DNA of 60,000 nucleotides from Lineus longissimus (lineage: Eukaryota > Nemertea > Pilidiophora > Heteronemertea > Lineidae). The stretch is taken from the NCBI RefSeq assembly GCF_910592395.1, contig NC_088321.1:13394001-13454000 (forward strand), in the 5' to 3' direction. Under the pieces are notes generated by a model. The model saw nothing but the letters and a program-made list of their open reading frames with translations. It was not told the origin of the DNA and made no database searches. The translations under genes were made by a program, and so were the position numbers. Positions 26,751 through 38,070 of the stretch are shown here, piece by piece. Each line of letters starts with the position of its first letter. Within the stretch, counting starts at the first letter, position 1.

Positions 26751-27326
26751 ATGAGGCGCACGCCGCCCCCTTTTGCTAAAAAACAATCAATGGTAATGAT
26801 AAGTTTCAGGCAGTCTAAGTGTTTGGCGTCCTACATTGACTTTAACACTAATGGGAAGATGGATTCTAAGACTGATTTCGAGAAAGATTATTTCAAGTTA
26901 ATGAACAATGCTTTTTATGGCAGGACCTGTGAGAACATAAGGAACAGGATGGAGATTAAATTGGTAACAGACGGTGAAAGAGCCAGGAGTGTAATGGCCA
27001 ATCCTAGGTTTTCATCAATTTGCATGTTTGATGAACAGAATGTTGCTATTAGCATGAGGAAAACAACCATGAAATTCAACAAACCAATCTATGCAGTAAC
27101 CAACCAGCTTAACTACATTAATACACAGATTGAAGAGAGGTACTTTCAAGGGTCTGGCTTGTCTCTTAACATAATAGAGTCCTGTGACATGACAATATTT
27201 TCTTACAAGAGGTGCAAAGGTGGTCATTACATTAGATTACCATTTAACACTAAAGCTGTAATCAATGTGATGTCACAGGAACAGGGAAATGATCAGGTGT
27301 TTGCTCTGGAGTCTACTGGCTGCTAG
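26751..27326 (+). pseudogene. DNA polymerase B fragment (protein-primed, Polinton/adintovirus type)
   Basis: A 191-codon open frame contains FEKDYFKLMNNAFYG followed by RTCENIRNR. This matches the finger motif (Kx3NSxYG class) of family B DNA polymerases of the protein-primed branch found in Polintons, adintoviruses and linear plasmids. The N-terminal exonuclease and the palm DTD motif are not present, and the frame downstream of the motif loses the expected order. It stops at 27326. The start is arbitrary, because the real gene would extend upstream. It lies 75 bases after the MITE that ends at 26675. A broken relic; no replication function is expected. Confidence 0.75.
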
Positions 27327-27389
27327 ATAGGTCAAGGAACATAAAATAGAACTTCAAGAACATGCGAAGCTTACTACTGAATGGTGGAA

Positions 27390-27700
27390 AAGATGTATGA
27401 AAATGAGATTAAGATCGAGCCTAGCTCTCAGTACGGAGTAGGAAGCGATTCATTTCCTGTATGTGTTCAAAAGGTTACCCCTTAAATCGAGAGTGATAAC
27501 AATCTTAAGATTAATGTTTTCAAGTTACAGAACGAAGCTGCTAAAAACATACGTGAGGCAAAACTAGAACCTCTCTACCCGGGAATGGTAAGATGATGAT
27601 GATGTCATTGATGTTCTTTATTTCAAGGGTCATTTCATGTACATAACTGACATCAATATGTTCTTCAAGACTGGCACTCGTATATCTCTGTAGGAGGTGT
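27390..27700 (+). pseudogene. second polymerase-B-associated relic with frame breaks
   Basis: Short frames interrupted by stops contain LKINVFKLQ and, in another frame, DDDDVIDVLYFKGHFMYITD. Such segments sit in the N-terminal part of Polinton-type polymerase proteins, as far as I recall. Here they lie downstream of the finger-motif fragment, so the order is rearranged relative to an intact gene. The function call is inference. Confidence 0.4.
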
Positions 27701-27717
27701 ATGAATTACTTGAATTA

Positions 27718-27718
<1 letters not shown>

Positions 27719-27749
<31 letters not shown>

Positions 27750-27750
27750 A
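27719..27750. repeat. (CGT)n microsatellite
   Basis: About ten perfect CGT units follow directly after the polymerase relic. Confidence 0.95.
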
Positions 27751-29990
27751 GGAGTGGCACCTTTCTGGTGCCCTTTTAAGGGTTCTCCTCTTATGAGCCC
27801 CGTTGAGTTAGTTATAGTAATTACATAACCTGGGCCTTGCAGTTACATAATTTGGGCTGGAAACTTGGTTCACTCTCCAGGCATGTAAGATATTAGTTTA
27901 CACTCAACACTGCTGCCTGTATGACACACATGCTTTACAATACTAGCTAGATTTCCTACTCTGTGCCCAGTTGATTCTGATATTAGAGAGATACACTAAA
28001 AAGGATAGGAGACACCTCCACCAAGAAAAGACCAAGACCTAAGGAAGAAGACTCGAAGAAGTGGTTCACAAGTTAAGGTAGGACCGCTAGTACATTAATT
28101 TTTTTTTTTTACCGCTAAATGGCTTTAATAGTGTTTTACATGTTAGTTTACATGAAGGTATGACTTGTTTCGAAAATATTTTCTTATAAATATTCAATCA
28201 GTGAGCGACAAGTTAATCAAAAATGTCGAAATAGCGCATCTAAAAAGCTGGATGCATTCTATTGATATCAACAATCTTATGTTTCAAAAAATTGACAAGA
28301 AACACAAATAAAATGGGCCGATTCATCTGTAACCTTTTCACCTAGCAAATATCTAAAACTAATAATGGCATCAGACATGGACGGAAAAAACAGTCAATAA
28401 AACCAAACGCATGCAATCACAGGTCAAGAAATTGAGTAAAGATAGTAATCATAGTTTACAAGACGTGCCATTGGCTTTTCTAACTGGCATGCGTGCACAT
28501 GCATTACATGCTCATGCGTGCACATGCATTACATGTGCATGTATAAAAAACGGAAAACACAGATGAACATGACTTAGTTATATGTTTTTGCTGAGGAAGG
28601 CAACATCAAAACCAGAACCAGAAATAAGGATGGTCAATTTTAGAGTAGAAAATAACAAAAGTGACATCTCAGGAAAGCAAAGGGGAAGCCAGGTCAGAAC
28701 GGGTAATTGGACTAGCAAGGGCCTATCCAGGATTACAATGTTAGCACTGGCTTCACATATTGAAAAAAAGGGGCAAGCTAAAGTCGGAGCTGGTAATTGG
28801 ACTAGCATTGGCCTAGCCAGAATAACCTTGTCCACTGAAGCTTGTAATTTTCACACAGCCATCTAGATACAAAAAGGGGCCATCCTCAAGTCTGGTTTTA
28901 CAAGAATGGTGGAACGTTTTAAAATAGATATACAAAATCATACAATATAAGGTGTGTCACAAAAACATACTATCATCCCATCCCATCCGAAACTTCATTT
29001 CAATATAAACACAGTCATAGTCAGTTTTATAATATTATCCCCACCTTTCTTCTTTCCAATTCAGATCATTATACAACAACATTAAGATTAAAATTCACCA
29101 CACCTTTCTTTTGACAACGTCTGTCATACAAATAGAGATTTGGTTACCAAGTAATGAGGATTCTACAAAATAAATAAATAAATCCTAATTAGGAAAGTGA
29201 GAAACCTCATATTCAATATCCAAGATTCAGCGGCAATCCAGCCTAAGAAATATTATACAAATCTTTAAAGTTACTCTCAACAGTATGTAACAAAACAGAT
29301 GGGGGAATTTTTAACAGTGATGCCATCTTCGGAATGATTTGGTGAAAACTACGGCTGGGGGTGTTTTTATATTTAGGCAAATACGGAGAGTCCGATTCCA
29401 GGACAAGTCTATCTAGGGGTATCTGGCAAACAGTTTCTTGTAACTAAGGTCTACTTAGGAGTAAGGACGATATCCCAAAGTAAGCAAATGGGCATGCATG
29501 AATCCAAGTGTTTAAGTCGGCAACAGTTCCTACAAAACAATGACAGTGGATCCGGTTTTCGGTCAGTCCCAATTCCTTCAAGAGAGAAACAACAATGTTT
29601 GCAGCAGAGAGATCATCTTTTCCTCTGGCCAGGGTTTTCGTTATGAGACAAGACCACTAATGAATATTCATAGGTTGGAGGGTCGAGGCCTATCTATTAG
29701 ACGAGTGCATGTTTTTTACTCTCAAGTACATGTTTGGAGAGGTATTGAAAAAATATTTGCTGTGGCAAGTCTACAGATATAAATAAATTGTTTGGTAAAA
29801 AAAATAATTTTGAATTTTGACAACCTGGCCATAGGGGGTGGTTCAAATTTGGAGTGAAAATGGCCGAAATGGGTAAAAATGTCCACTTGTGTCAAACTTG
29901 TCAATTTAAAAAAAAATTTCCGTGGTCAATCACCAATTTCCATCGCACCAGTTACTCGCAAGACTAACCCGTATATCATATCCGAATTTC
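27751..29990. other. non-coding stretch with small repeats
   Basis: No gene recognised. At 28480-28545 a short unit (GCATGCGTGCACATGCATTACATG) occurs twice. At 28690-28840 a segment around GGTAATTGGACTAGCA..GGCCTA occurs twice about 90 bases apart, which gives a repetitive 94-codon frame (28582-28866) of no recognised family. Confidence 0.5.
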
Positions 29991-29997
29991 AGTTTCA

Positions 29998-31104
29998 CTA
30001 CCTGACGCATTCTTTGATGGCGGGCATTTTAAATAACTGGAAATGGCTTGGAAAATCAATTGTGGTCTTGTCTCCTTTGCAATGGAATATTAGGGTCTTG
30101 TCAAATGTTGCAGCTAATGGAAGCACCTTGCGTAAGTAAGTCGACTGACGTTCTTGGATACACTCCAGGTGGATACACCTCGGTTGACAAGTACACTGAC
30201 CAGAAAGATCTATACCGATTTCACCTATTGCCACACATTTAGGATGACTTAAAAATTCAAGAAATGAAGGGGAATTAGCCGAAGCAAAATGGGGATGAAC
30301 TCCTACAGAAAAGTATAAATCGGGATGGGAATTCATCTGGTTGAACAAGAACCTCCAATGGTCCGGAAAAACATAGTTGGCCACCCCAGACTTCAAGAAA
30401 AAACCACTGGCGCCAGGCACATAGAGTGTTGTTGCGGAACCATACTTCGTCATAAGATCAAGGTAGAAGTGGGAGTCTATAAAATGATTAATAGCTGGGG
30501 TAGTGTTGACCAAAACTCCTGGCTTGAACTTCTTGAAATCTTTCTGTTTTTCTTGAGACAGTATAGCTAAAAGTTCCAGGACGGATCGCCAATTCATGGT
30601 TGCACACACGCAAGATGGTGGAGAAAATGAAAAGTTGGATCCACCCCCATCAGACAGGCTGGCTAAGGTCTTCCAGTTTAATAGTTCCTTATCGTTGATA
30701 CTCATAGGAGCTGAGGCAGGGTAAAGTCTCCGGCTCAATATAAAGTCAAGAAGGTTCTTCTCGCGTTCCAATTCTAAGGCTTCAACGAAAAACTTACCTG
30801 ACTCACCTGACCAGACAACATCCATCCCAATTGCAAAATCATCTTCTGTGTTACGGAGGCAGGTCGGATGCCGAATCTGTAGCAGTCCTCTAGTACCCAC
30901 CCGTTCCTGGCAAGCGAAACAGGCAGTAGCAAAGCCTAAACTCTACGGACAATGGTTCGATATAACATGGCGGTCCAGGTGTCCATTCAACGCTGTCTGA
31001 CACAATGGGCAGACCCGTCTCTTCCGGGATTTCTGCGGAGGAGGGCGTTGAGGTGAGTCTTCCTCGTAGTTCGGGATGAAATCAGCTTCACTGACAATAT
31101 CCAT
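29998..31104 (-). pseudogene. zinc-finger + TatD-like nuclease, nonsense-interrupted and truncated
   Basis: One reading frame runs from about 31104, just after a possible acceptor (TTAATTAG), to 29998. It is broken only by an in-frame TAG near 30948. The N-terminal part has a basic stretch and a finger CPLCQTALNGHLDRHVISNH. After the stop come a possible second CxxC and a TatD-like domain with DSHFYLD, GVHPHF, AIGEIGID and LIFHCKGD, which match the TatD metal-dependent DNase motifs. The first motif usually reads HxH and here is HFY, so a metal ligand looks lost. The barrel stops soon after LIFHC, well short of a full TatD domain. TATDN2-like proteins with N-terminal fingers are, from memory, multi-copy in several invertebrates. 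Judged a pseudogene, though a sequencing error at the TAG is possible. Confidence 0.6.
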
Positions 31105-31530
31105 CCTAATTAAAAAAACAAACAATGTGAAAGTCATACAATGAAACTTTAACAAATACAAAAAAACAAATAACCATGATTATGATGTACAAACTGAACC
31201 AATGGACCATTCCCATAGTATAAAAGGAAATTTGATTCCAGAAGGAGCCTCTACAGGCCAAGGGACTGACATCAGCCTATCCCACCGTCCTGAGAAACCT
31301 AACAAAAAATGCCAGAAAGTTTGACAGCAGAATTAGGCCAGAGGGAAATGAAGACTAGCATAAGCCTATCTTAACGCTTTCTCTGAACAAATCTATATAC
31401 TAAAACAAATGGTCCATAAGTCCAAAAATAAAAAAAACCTAGATTCAACAAGAGATTACCCAATCTCGGGTATGTATTATATTAACAACAACATGGAAAA
31501 ATATTAAAAAAAACAAACAAACAAACTGCC
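31105..31530. other. AT-rich flank, no gene seen
   Basis: Nothing recognisable between the TatD relic and the DIRS terminus. It could contain the other side of the gypsy element that the DIRS interrupts, but no LTR can be identified without a second copy. Confidence 0.5.
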
Positions 31531-31565
31531 CATTTCCTTACAAGAAATGGCCATTTTGTTAGTTC

Positions 31566-31738
31566 ATACTTACCTATGGAACACTTTTGCATGTTACTCC
31601 ATTTGGGCTCAAACACAAGAGTATCCCTTTAATTTTCTAAAGGGAGAACTGAGTTAACAGCTCGGCCGCCAGGCGGCGCCCTGACCGATCCCGCGAGATC
31701 GCGCCGATCTCATGCCGCCATATTCAGTCTTACTCTTG
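31566..31738. repeat. DIRS terminal inverted repeat (gag-distal side)
   Basis: Runs from the CTTACCTATGG region to CATATTCAGTCTTACTCTTG. It is inverted at 37892-38070 with two visible substitutions, a one-base length difference and a difference near the tip. Confidence 0.92.
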
Positions 31739-31784
31739 AGCGTTAACAAAGAGTATGTCCCGTTTGTGGGGACGGCGGGAGGGC

Positions 31785-31880
31785 CGTGTTCCATAGGTAA
31801 GTATGAACTAACAAAATGGCCATTTCTTGTAAGGAAATGAGCATTTTGTGTCATTCAAACTTACCTATGGAACACTTTTG
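31785..31880. repeat. DIRS internal complementary region
   Basis: Contains, back to back, the complement of the left end (CCATAGGTAAGTATGAACTA onwards to about 31840) and the complement of the right end (ATTTTGTGTCATTCAAACTT to TTTTGCAT). This is the template expected to bridge the termini when a DIRS genome is circularised. Confidence 0.88.
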
Positions 31881-32312
31881 CATCGAATCCCAGCAACCTA
31901 TTGGAGGTGGGAAACGAGGACTTACCTAAGGCTGAGCTGTTGTTCCATCAAGGAGGCACCACCAGCATATTAGCTAAGGAGGACCGCCAGGGGAAAGAAA
32001 TGGGGAGAACCCGGGGGACCGGTATTTTGATCTCGGTATTACAATCGAATTATAGAGAGTAATAGACCCATTCTCCGGAAAGCGCTAGAATTGCGTAATA
32101 ATACCATCTTCTTTCCGGCAACAGAGCTTAGAGCAAGTAAGGCATGTTGAAGGGTGTAGAATGAGTTATTGCTAAACAACAATAAGAAATTGCGTCCTTT
32201 CTAGTCTACTAGGGGTTGCCTGGATTGTTGAAGATAGGGCATATCAAAAATGGCGCAATATGCGCGTTTGACTCTTCAATCGGGCTCCCCCCCTCTTTTG
32301 ATCTAGCCAGGA

Positions 32313-33430
32313 TCAAACAACATGCCCCGCAGACACAATCGGGCCGATTGTGTGCATGCCATCTACGAGGGAAGAAACGTCTCGTAGGTAGAAACGAGAG
32401 AATGTGGAGTGATTACTCCAACATGCAGCGGAAACGACTTCTTGAAGAGCAACTTCTCGGTAGTTAGCCCAGGAGGTGGCTAGTGCTCTAACTTCGTGTG
32501 CTGAGATGTTAGCTAGCGCACAAAGATCAGAGGAAGTCTTCAAGGTGTTGTAGGAAAGACGAATAGTCTCCACAATCCACCTTGAAATAGTGGCGGCCGC
32601 TATCTCTCGTTTATTTCCCTCCTTATAGGACAAAAACAAACGCTCTCTCCCCTGGCGGATACCGGGAGGTTTTGTCCTATTTATGTAGAACTTTAGGGCC
32701 CTGACGGGACATAAAGTTCTGTCAGGAAGATCATATGAGATCGTTCTTGACAGAGAGGGAATAGTAACCGGGGGCCGAGAGGCGGCCGGTCCCTGGTTCT
32801 TCGCCAGAAAGCCTGGTATGAAAGCCAGGTTAACCTCCCCTCCCTCTCTAAAAGCCAGCTTCTTAAAAGAAAGTGCATGGAGCTCTGATCTCCGTTGGGC
32901 GGTAGCCAAGGCTACTAGAAAGACCGTTTTGAGTGTCAGATATTTCATGGATGAAATAGACATGGGTTCAAAAGGATGCCTCATGAGCACCTTAAGGACA
33001 ACAGAAAGGTCCCATTTAGGGGTGTTGTGAACCGGTCTAGGACGTTCTAATAACATTCCTCTGAAAAGAGGGGTTATTTGGTCCTCCCAACGAAGATCCC
33101 AGGTGCTTAAAACACGGAGGGTAGAGAGATGGCGGACTTGTACCCTTTTATAGCCGTGACAGATAGTTGTCTTTCCGTGAATAATACAATGAAGAAATCA
33201 ACTAATCTGTATATAGAGGGAGAGATCGGATTAACTCCGTTCTCCCTGCACCAGGAAGTGAAGGTAGACCACTTTCCTTGATACACATCAAGGGTAGACC
33301 CCCTTTGAGGTGCGGACATGCGCTTGACAGCGATGTCCGAAAAGCCTCTCTGGTGGAGATGCAACTGGATAAGTTCCAGGCGTGAAACTTGAAAAATCCA
33401 GGGTTCTGGTGGTAGCATCTCCCCAGGGGG
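32313..33430 (-). pseudogene. DIRS tyrosine recombinase, one frameshift
   Basis: The N-terminal SAM-like segment lies in one frame (about 33430-33107, ending at a TAA) and the catalytic domain in another (open from about 33125 down to 32313). The catalytic Arg (QRRSELHAL), the H-x-x-R box (HEVRALA) and the nucleophile Tyr (FSRFYLRDV) are all present. The family cuts and joins DNA to integrate the circular element. The frame change near 33110-33125 would stop translation before the catalytic domain. The N-terminal part overlaps the end of the upstream RT frame (which reads to 33202), as is usual in DIRS. Confidence 0.85.
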
Positions 33431-35369
33431 TGCCACAGGAGGTGCTTCCAAGTAGGAAGACTCCTGGGGTGGTCTATCAGGAGCTCCAGCAAGGCTGGGA
33501 ACCAGGCCTGATTTGGCCAGCAAGGTGCGATGAGAGTTATTCGCACCGGGTGGCTGGTCAAGATCTCGTTCAGGACTGGTTGGATGAGAGGGAGGGGTGG
33601 AAACGCATATGCGTTCAGCCCGACCCAAGAGGCTGTAAGGCTGTCGACTTCCAGGGCCTCTTCGTCCGGAAGTGGAGAGTAATAGATGGGAAGGCGATTG
33701 TTCAGCCTGGTGGCGAACAAATCTACCTTCGGAGATTGCCAAAGGCGACAAAGGTCGTCTACAATCTCCTGATGGAGTGTCCACTCTGTCTGAACTAGCT
33801 TGTTCTGACGGGACAGGGCGTCGGCAAGGATGTTGCGATTGTCCGGTATGTGTCTGGCACATATCGATACTCCAAGGTCGGCACAAAGATGGTAAAGCTC
33901 CCAAGTTAGCTGGCAAAGAATGCCGGACTTTGTGCCTCCCTGTTCTCCTGACATATGCTACTACTGTAGAATTGTCGGAGAACAGGGTTACTCTCCGATT
34001 CTTCAGGCGAAGGGAAAGAGCCCTCACGGCAAGAAGGACAGCCTTCATTTCCAATATATTTATTGGAAGAATGGTCTCCTCCCTTGTCCATAGACCCCTT
34101 ATGGACATGTCCCCGTTGTTCAGATGTGCTCCCCACCCTAGTAGGGAAGCATCTGTGAACAGGGACACTTCTGGGGGCGGTGGAGCAAGATCTACACCGC
34201 TTTGGAGACGAGTCTCCGACTCCCAGAAGTTCCAGACGTTCTTGAGTAGGTATTGAGGTATCAATACCAACTTGTCTTATGGGTCCCTGTGGGGTTTCCA
34301 TAGAGACATTAGAAACATCTGGATGGGACGCATATATAGACGGCCAAGAGGGATTTGGTCTGCTGCCGAATTCAGAAGTCCCAAAAGGCTCAAGCATCGC
34401 CTTGCGGGAGCTTGAGTCCTTCCTCTGAATTCTGCGACGAGATGAAGAATTTTCTTTATCCTGTCTAGGGGGGGGGGGCAGCATTTTCCCTATGGCCGTT
34501 AGGAACCGAATTCCAACGTAAACGAAGTCTTGGGATGGTATGAATTCTGACTTTGTTTTGTTGATAATCCAACCTGCGGAAACTACTTTTTGCTTTAGAA
34601 CCTGAAGTTTTTGCAGTAGTAGTTTTCGCGATTTGCAACGGAGTAGCCAATCGTCTAGGTAGTGATGGAGCTTGAACCCCATCACGTGAAAGGGAGCGAC
34701 GAAGGCTGTGACTATCATCGTAAAAATTAGGGGTGCCGATGCCAGACCGAACGGTAGGGCCCTGAATTGATATGTCTTTCCTTCGTAATGGAATCGAAGG
34801 AAGTGTTGATAGTCTGGATGGATCGGTATGTGTAAGTACGCATCCGTTAAATCCATCGATACCGCCCAATCGTTGGGCTGTATCGCCGTTGCTATAGACC
34901 TGGTGGTTTCCATCTTGAAATGAGGAACATTCAAGAAGGTGTTTAACCTGGAAAGGTCTATGATCAGCCTCCATGTCCCTGCTTTCTTGGGAACCAAGAA
35001 AACGTGGCTGTAAAAGCCGGGGGAGCATGGATTTTGAAGGACCTGGATAGCTTGCTTCTCCAGTAATGTCACGACCTCTGCTTGGAGGGCAGAGGCCTTG
35101 ACTGGGTCCTTCGGTGGCTGAACTGGGGTTGGATATATGGTAGTCGGGGGGGTACGGTTGAAATCTAGTTTCACTCCGTACCTCAACATGTTTGGGGCTG
35201 GGGACCCCTTTGGGCACCAATCGTCCCAAATGTCTGCAAATTTTTGCAGACGGCCCCCGACTACCGGAGTCGGCTCCTTTTTGCGTCTGGGAGGAGAAAG
35301 GAGGGGGGAGTCACTTCTTCCGGCCTGCACCCCTTGGACGAAAGGAGTGCTTAGTCGGACCGGATCCAC
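33202..35369 (-). pseudogene. DIRS reverse transcriptase / RNase H / Dam-like methyltransferase, with frame breaks
   Basis: From 35369 the frame carries a reverse transcriptase with TWRLIIDLSRLN, SMDLTDAYLHIPI, RALPFGLASAPL and the catalytic YLDD. It leaves frame at an 11-G run (34468-34478 on + strand). The next frame has a TAA at 34277-34279, then RNase H (SLFTDASLLGWGAH, VTLFSDNSTVVAYV). A second slip near 33935-33955 moves to a frame with HIPDNRNILADALSR. That frame continues into VDLFATRLNN...NAYAFPPLPL...LIAPCWPNQAWFP, the segment in DIRS usually described as methyltransferase-like. The start overlaps the end of gag by 59 bases. Homopolymer slippage in sequencing could account for the first break, but not for all. 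Confidence 0.87.
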
Positions 35370-36843
35370 CCTGGTTAGAGGAAGTATTTTTCCTCTTTCC
35401 AGTCCGGCGACCCTCCGCTTCCCGTCGGAAGGATCCAGCAGGAGCAGGCTGACTAGGCGGGGTAGGCCTAGGCAGGACCTGCCTGGCGTACGGGATTGAA
35501 CCCGATGCCTGCTGGGGCCTCTCTATCTTTCTAGCGTTAGGTAGAGAGGTCTTGGTCCTCTGTGTCGCAGTGGGGGCATATAATTTGTCCCAATCTTTCT
35601 GTGCTTGAGCCGCCTCTTTTACAGAATCTGCGAACAGGAAAGAACCGTCCATAGGAGCGGTTCTTAAGGCCCCTTCCAGCTGGAGGGATCTGATGACATT
35701 GAGAGAGCCCAGTGCGGCGTCTCTACGGAGTAGGACGCTATTTGCTGTGGTCTTGGCGGACAGAGCAAAAGCGTGCCTAATCGAATGTGACAGGGATGTC
35801 ACAGGCGATTTTGTGTCATCAGATAGTGACTCATTATCTTTTAGGGATCTGGCTAGTGCCAGGTTAGTGTGCTCTGCGTAGGAGAGCACCGCTAACGTGT
35901 TTTTGGCCAGACCCTCTTGTGCTCTATGGTCTCGGTAAGCCGAGGAGGAGGTCACCCTAGGCACAAATTGGTCCAGCTGTACATCGTCCTTTAATATGGA
36001 AGTCGATGCTGCAGCTGGACAGCCGGCCGAGCTGACATGATAATAGTCAGCGCGGTACTGCCTAACTGGAGGAAGTTGTGCCGTGAACAACTTCCCCGGT
36101 TTACACCAAGCTTCCGGTCCGACTGCCGGAAGGACAGGGATGGAAGTACGTTGGTGGGCGCCTTGGGAGTCTCTGATTGTACGCTCCAAAAGTTCAGAGA
36201 CTGCTACCACCGACGGGGAGGGAGGAAGGAATTCAAGTGCCCGAGTGGAGGCCTGAGAAACCTGTGGATTGGGATCCACTTCCTGTCCCCAAAGTGAAAA
36301 GGTCGGTGTAGATAAGGCTGGCAGTTCCGGCGGGGCAGGGCACAGATCCTGCGGGAGGTACGCTCTGATCAAGGATCTGAGTGTCCTCATATCCGACAAG
36401 ATACTGGCCTCCTCTGGTGACAGCTCCTCCTGATTGGGGGAGCGGTAGCCTGGCTGAGAACTCTCGTTCTCAGAAAATTCCTCTAAAATAGAGGAGTCGG
36501 ATGGTGGGTATCCGATGGGACCAGGCGCACCAGAGGAACCGGAACCCTGCTCCAGATGGTTGAGTCTATCAGTAAGACCTGCTACCATCTGGATGAGCTG
36601 GGACAGTTGCTGTCCTGACTCGGGTTCCGGACCCGACGTGCGGCTTCTCTCAACGACGGGCGGTTGAGGCGAGGGTGAGCGCATAAGCGAACCCTCGAAG
36701 CCGTATGTACGGGCAAATGGGTCTTCCGGAAGCGGAAGATGCCCATATTCTGAACTAGAGTTCAGATGTCCTCTCTGCGTAGCTCGTTCCATGGGAACGA
36801 CGCCTCTGCTACGAGGAGGGGTGGCACTTCCGGTTGGCTCCAC
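35311..36843 (-). CDS. DIRS Gag-like protein
   Basis: A 510-codon frame rich in Pro, Ser and Gln at its N-terminal end, then a more structured part (LAVLSYAEHTNLALARSL, SIRHAFALSAKTTANSVLLR, QLEGALRTAPMDGSFLFAD), ending in a basic tail (SFRPRGAGRKK). There is no zinc knuckle. Position upstream of the RT and the 59-base overlap identify it as the DIRS gag. Gag in DIRS is thought to package the RNA. An upstream 278-codon frame (37598-36762) in another frame is equally low-complexity and overlaps it, so the original gag may have begun near 37500 and been split. Confidence 0.8.
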   Translation of the reverse strand: MEPTGSATPPRSRGVVPMERATQRGHLNSSSEYGHLPLPEDPFARTYGFEGSLMRSPSPQPPVVERSRTSGPEPESGQQLSQLIQMVAGLTDRLNHLEQGSGSSGAPGPIGYPPSDSSILEEFSENESSQPGYRSPNQEELSPEEASILSDMRTLRSLIRAYLPQDLCPAPPELPALSTPTFSLWGQEVDPNPQVSQASTRALEFLPPSPSVVAVSELLERTIRDSQGAHQRTSIPVLPAVGPEAWCKPGKLFTAQLPPVRQYRADYYHVSSAGCPAAASTSILKDDVQLDQFVPRVTSSSAYRDHRAQEGLAKNTLAVLSYAEHTNLALARSLKDNESLSDDTKSPVTSLSHSIRHAFALSAKTTANSVLLRRDAALGSLNVIRSLQLEGALRTAPMDGSFLFADSVKEAAQAQKDWDKLYAPTATQRTKTSLPNARKIERPQQASGSIPYARQVLPRPTPPSQPAPAGSFRREAEGRRTGKRKNTSSNQGGSGPTKHSFRPRGAGRKK

Positions 36844-37598
36844 CTAAGAGGTTGGCCAACGTAGGGAGGTGCCTGCATTTCCGGCAGGACGAAGTCCGAA
36901 ACCGGAAATGCCCGTAACTCCTTCGCCGGTATGGAGCTACCGGTTGCCCTTTTAGAAGGAGGTACGGAGGGCGGAAACGCTGTTACCGAAGACGCATGGC
37001 GTTTCGGAGGTGGCGTTATATAGTCCGTCCCTACTCTACTGTGTCCGTGAGGACTGGGGTTATTTCGCAGTAAAGACTGAGAAAAACCCCCAGTAGAGTC
37101 TTCGGTTACTGATAAACGGGAACCCGCGTCAGTAACCGGAACTGCAATCGGCGGACCGGAAGCAGGGTGCTCCCGCGGGTACAAAGGGCTTGTACTCGGG
37201 GGAGCGGACGACAGAGTAACCGGAAGGTTCCCTGAGGTCCGGGGTATATTAAACCCTTGGAGACTTACTGGATGTAAGTCTCCCTTGGGACCACAGACAT
37301 TAATAATGTCTGATCCCGCATCCTTCGCAGCCGCGGCCGGGACCGGAACTCGGCTGACGGAAGGGGTGGTGGCGGGAGGTTTGGTAGACCTCCGGGTTAT
37401 ATGCCCGGAAACGGAACCGGAAGAGGGTTTAGGCGTCTTCGCGGCCCGTTTCCCGCCACCAGACGCATTCCTTTGTGGTGAGACAAAGGATGCCGTCGGA
37501 GGGGTACGCCATATAAAAAATGGTACCAATGACAATAAAAACACTGGAAACCCCAAGTAGGCCAGAAAGGACGCAAATATTAATGGAAAGGAAAACAT
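36762..37598 (-). CDS. DIRS upstream frame, probable 5' part of gag
   Basis: 278 codons, beginning with a hydrophobic stretch (PLIFASFLAYLGFPVFLLSLVPFF), then Pro/Ser/Arg-rich sequence. It ends inside the downstream gag frame. It lies inside the element between the terminal repeat and gag. It may be a separate small protein or the N-terminal part of gag separated by a frameshift; I cannot decide. The hydrophobic start may be 5' leader read through rather than true protein. Confidence 0.45.
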   Translation of the reverse strand: MFSFPLIFASFLAYLGFPVFLLSLVPFFIWRTPPTASFVSPQRNASGGGKRAAKTPKPSSGSVSGHITRRSTKPPATTPSVSRVPVPAAAAKDAGSDIINVCGPKGDLHPVSLQGFNIPRTSGNLPVTLSSAPPSTSPLYPREHPASGPPIAVPVTDAGSRLSVTEDSTGGFSQSLLRNNPSPHGHSRVGTDYITPPPKRHASSVTAFPPSVPPSKRATGSSIPAKELRAFPVSDFVLPEMQAPPYVGQPLRWSQPEVPPLLVAEASFPWNELRREDI

Positions 37599-37891
37599 GC
37601 CTACTTGAAATAAACACTATTGTAATGGATCTGAGTTTTGTTTATTACAATAGAGCGGAGAATAGCCTACGTAAATCTACCCTACTAAGATCAAAATAAT
37701 GGAGCCGGGTCGACTAAGCTAGCTAAGAAAAGTCTATAATTAAATAGACTGGACAATACTAATGCCAAGATTAGTTTGGCGGTCTACTCCGTAGGTGAAT
37801 GAACCCAAAAATCGTCTAGACTTGGCTGGTTGAATTTGGTTTTAAATCGAATTCACGGCAGCTTTGAAAAAACGATGTGCTTCGTAGAAGC

Positions 37892-38070
37892 ACAAGAGTA
37901 AAGACTGAATATGGCGGCATGAAATCGGCGCGATCTCGCGGGATCGGTCAGGGCGCCGCCTGGCGGCCGAGCTGTTAACTCAGTTCTCCCTTTCGAAAAT
38001 TAAAGGGATACTCTTGTGTTTGAGCCCAAATGGAGTAACATGCAAAAGTGTTCCATAGGTAAGTTTGAAT
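37892..38070. repeat. DIRS terminal inverted repeat (gag-proximal side)
   Basis: Reverse complement of 31566-31738, including the GC-rich core GCCGCCAGGCGGCGCC read on the opposite strand. It likely carries the promoter of the element (family knowledge). Confidence 0.92.

Noticed and set aside
33382-34256. Frames on + across the DIRS RT/RNase H region
   Set aside because: Antisense shadows of the DIRS coding frames.
37285-37560. 91-codon frame on + inside the DIRS
   Set aside because: Antisense of the Pro/Arg-rich gag region.
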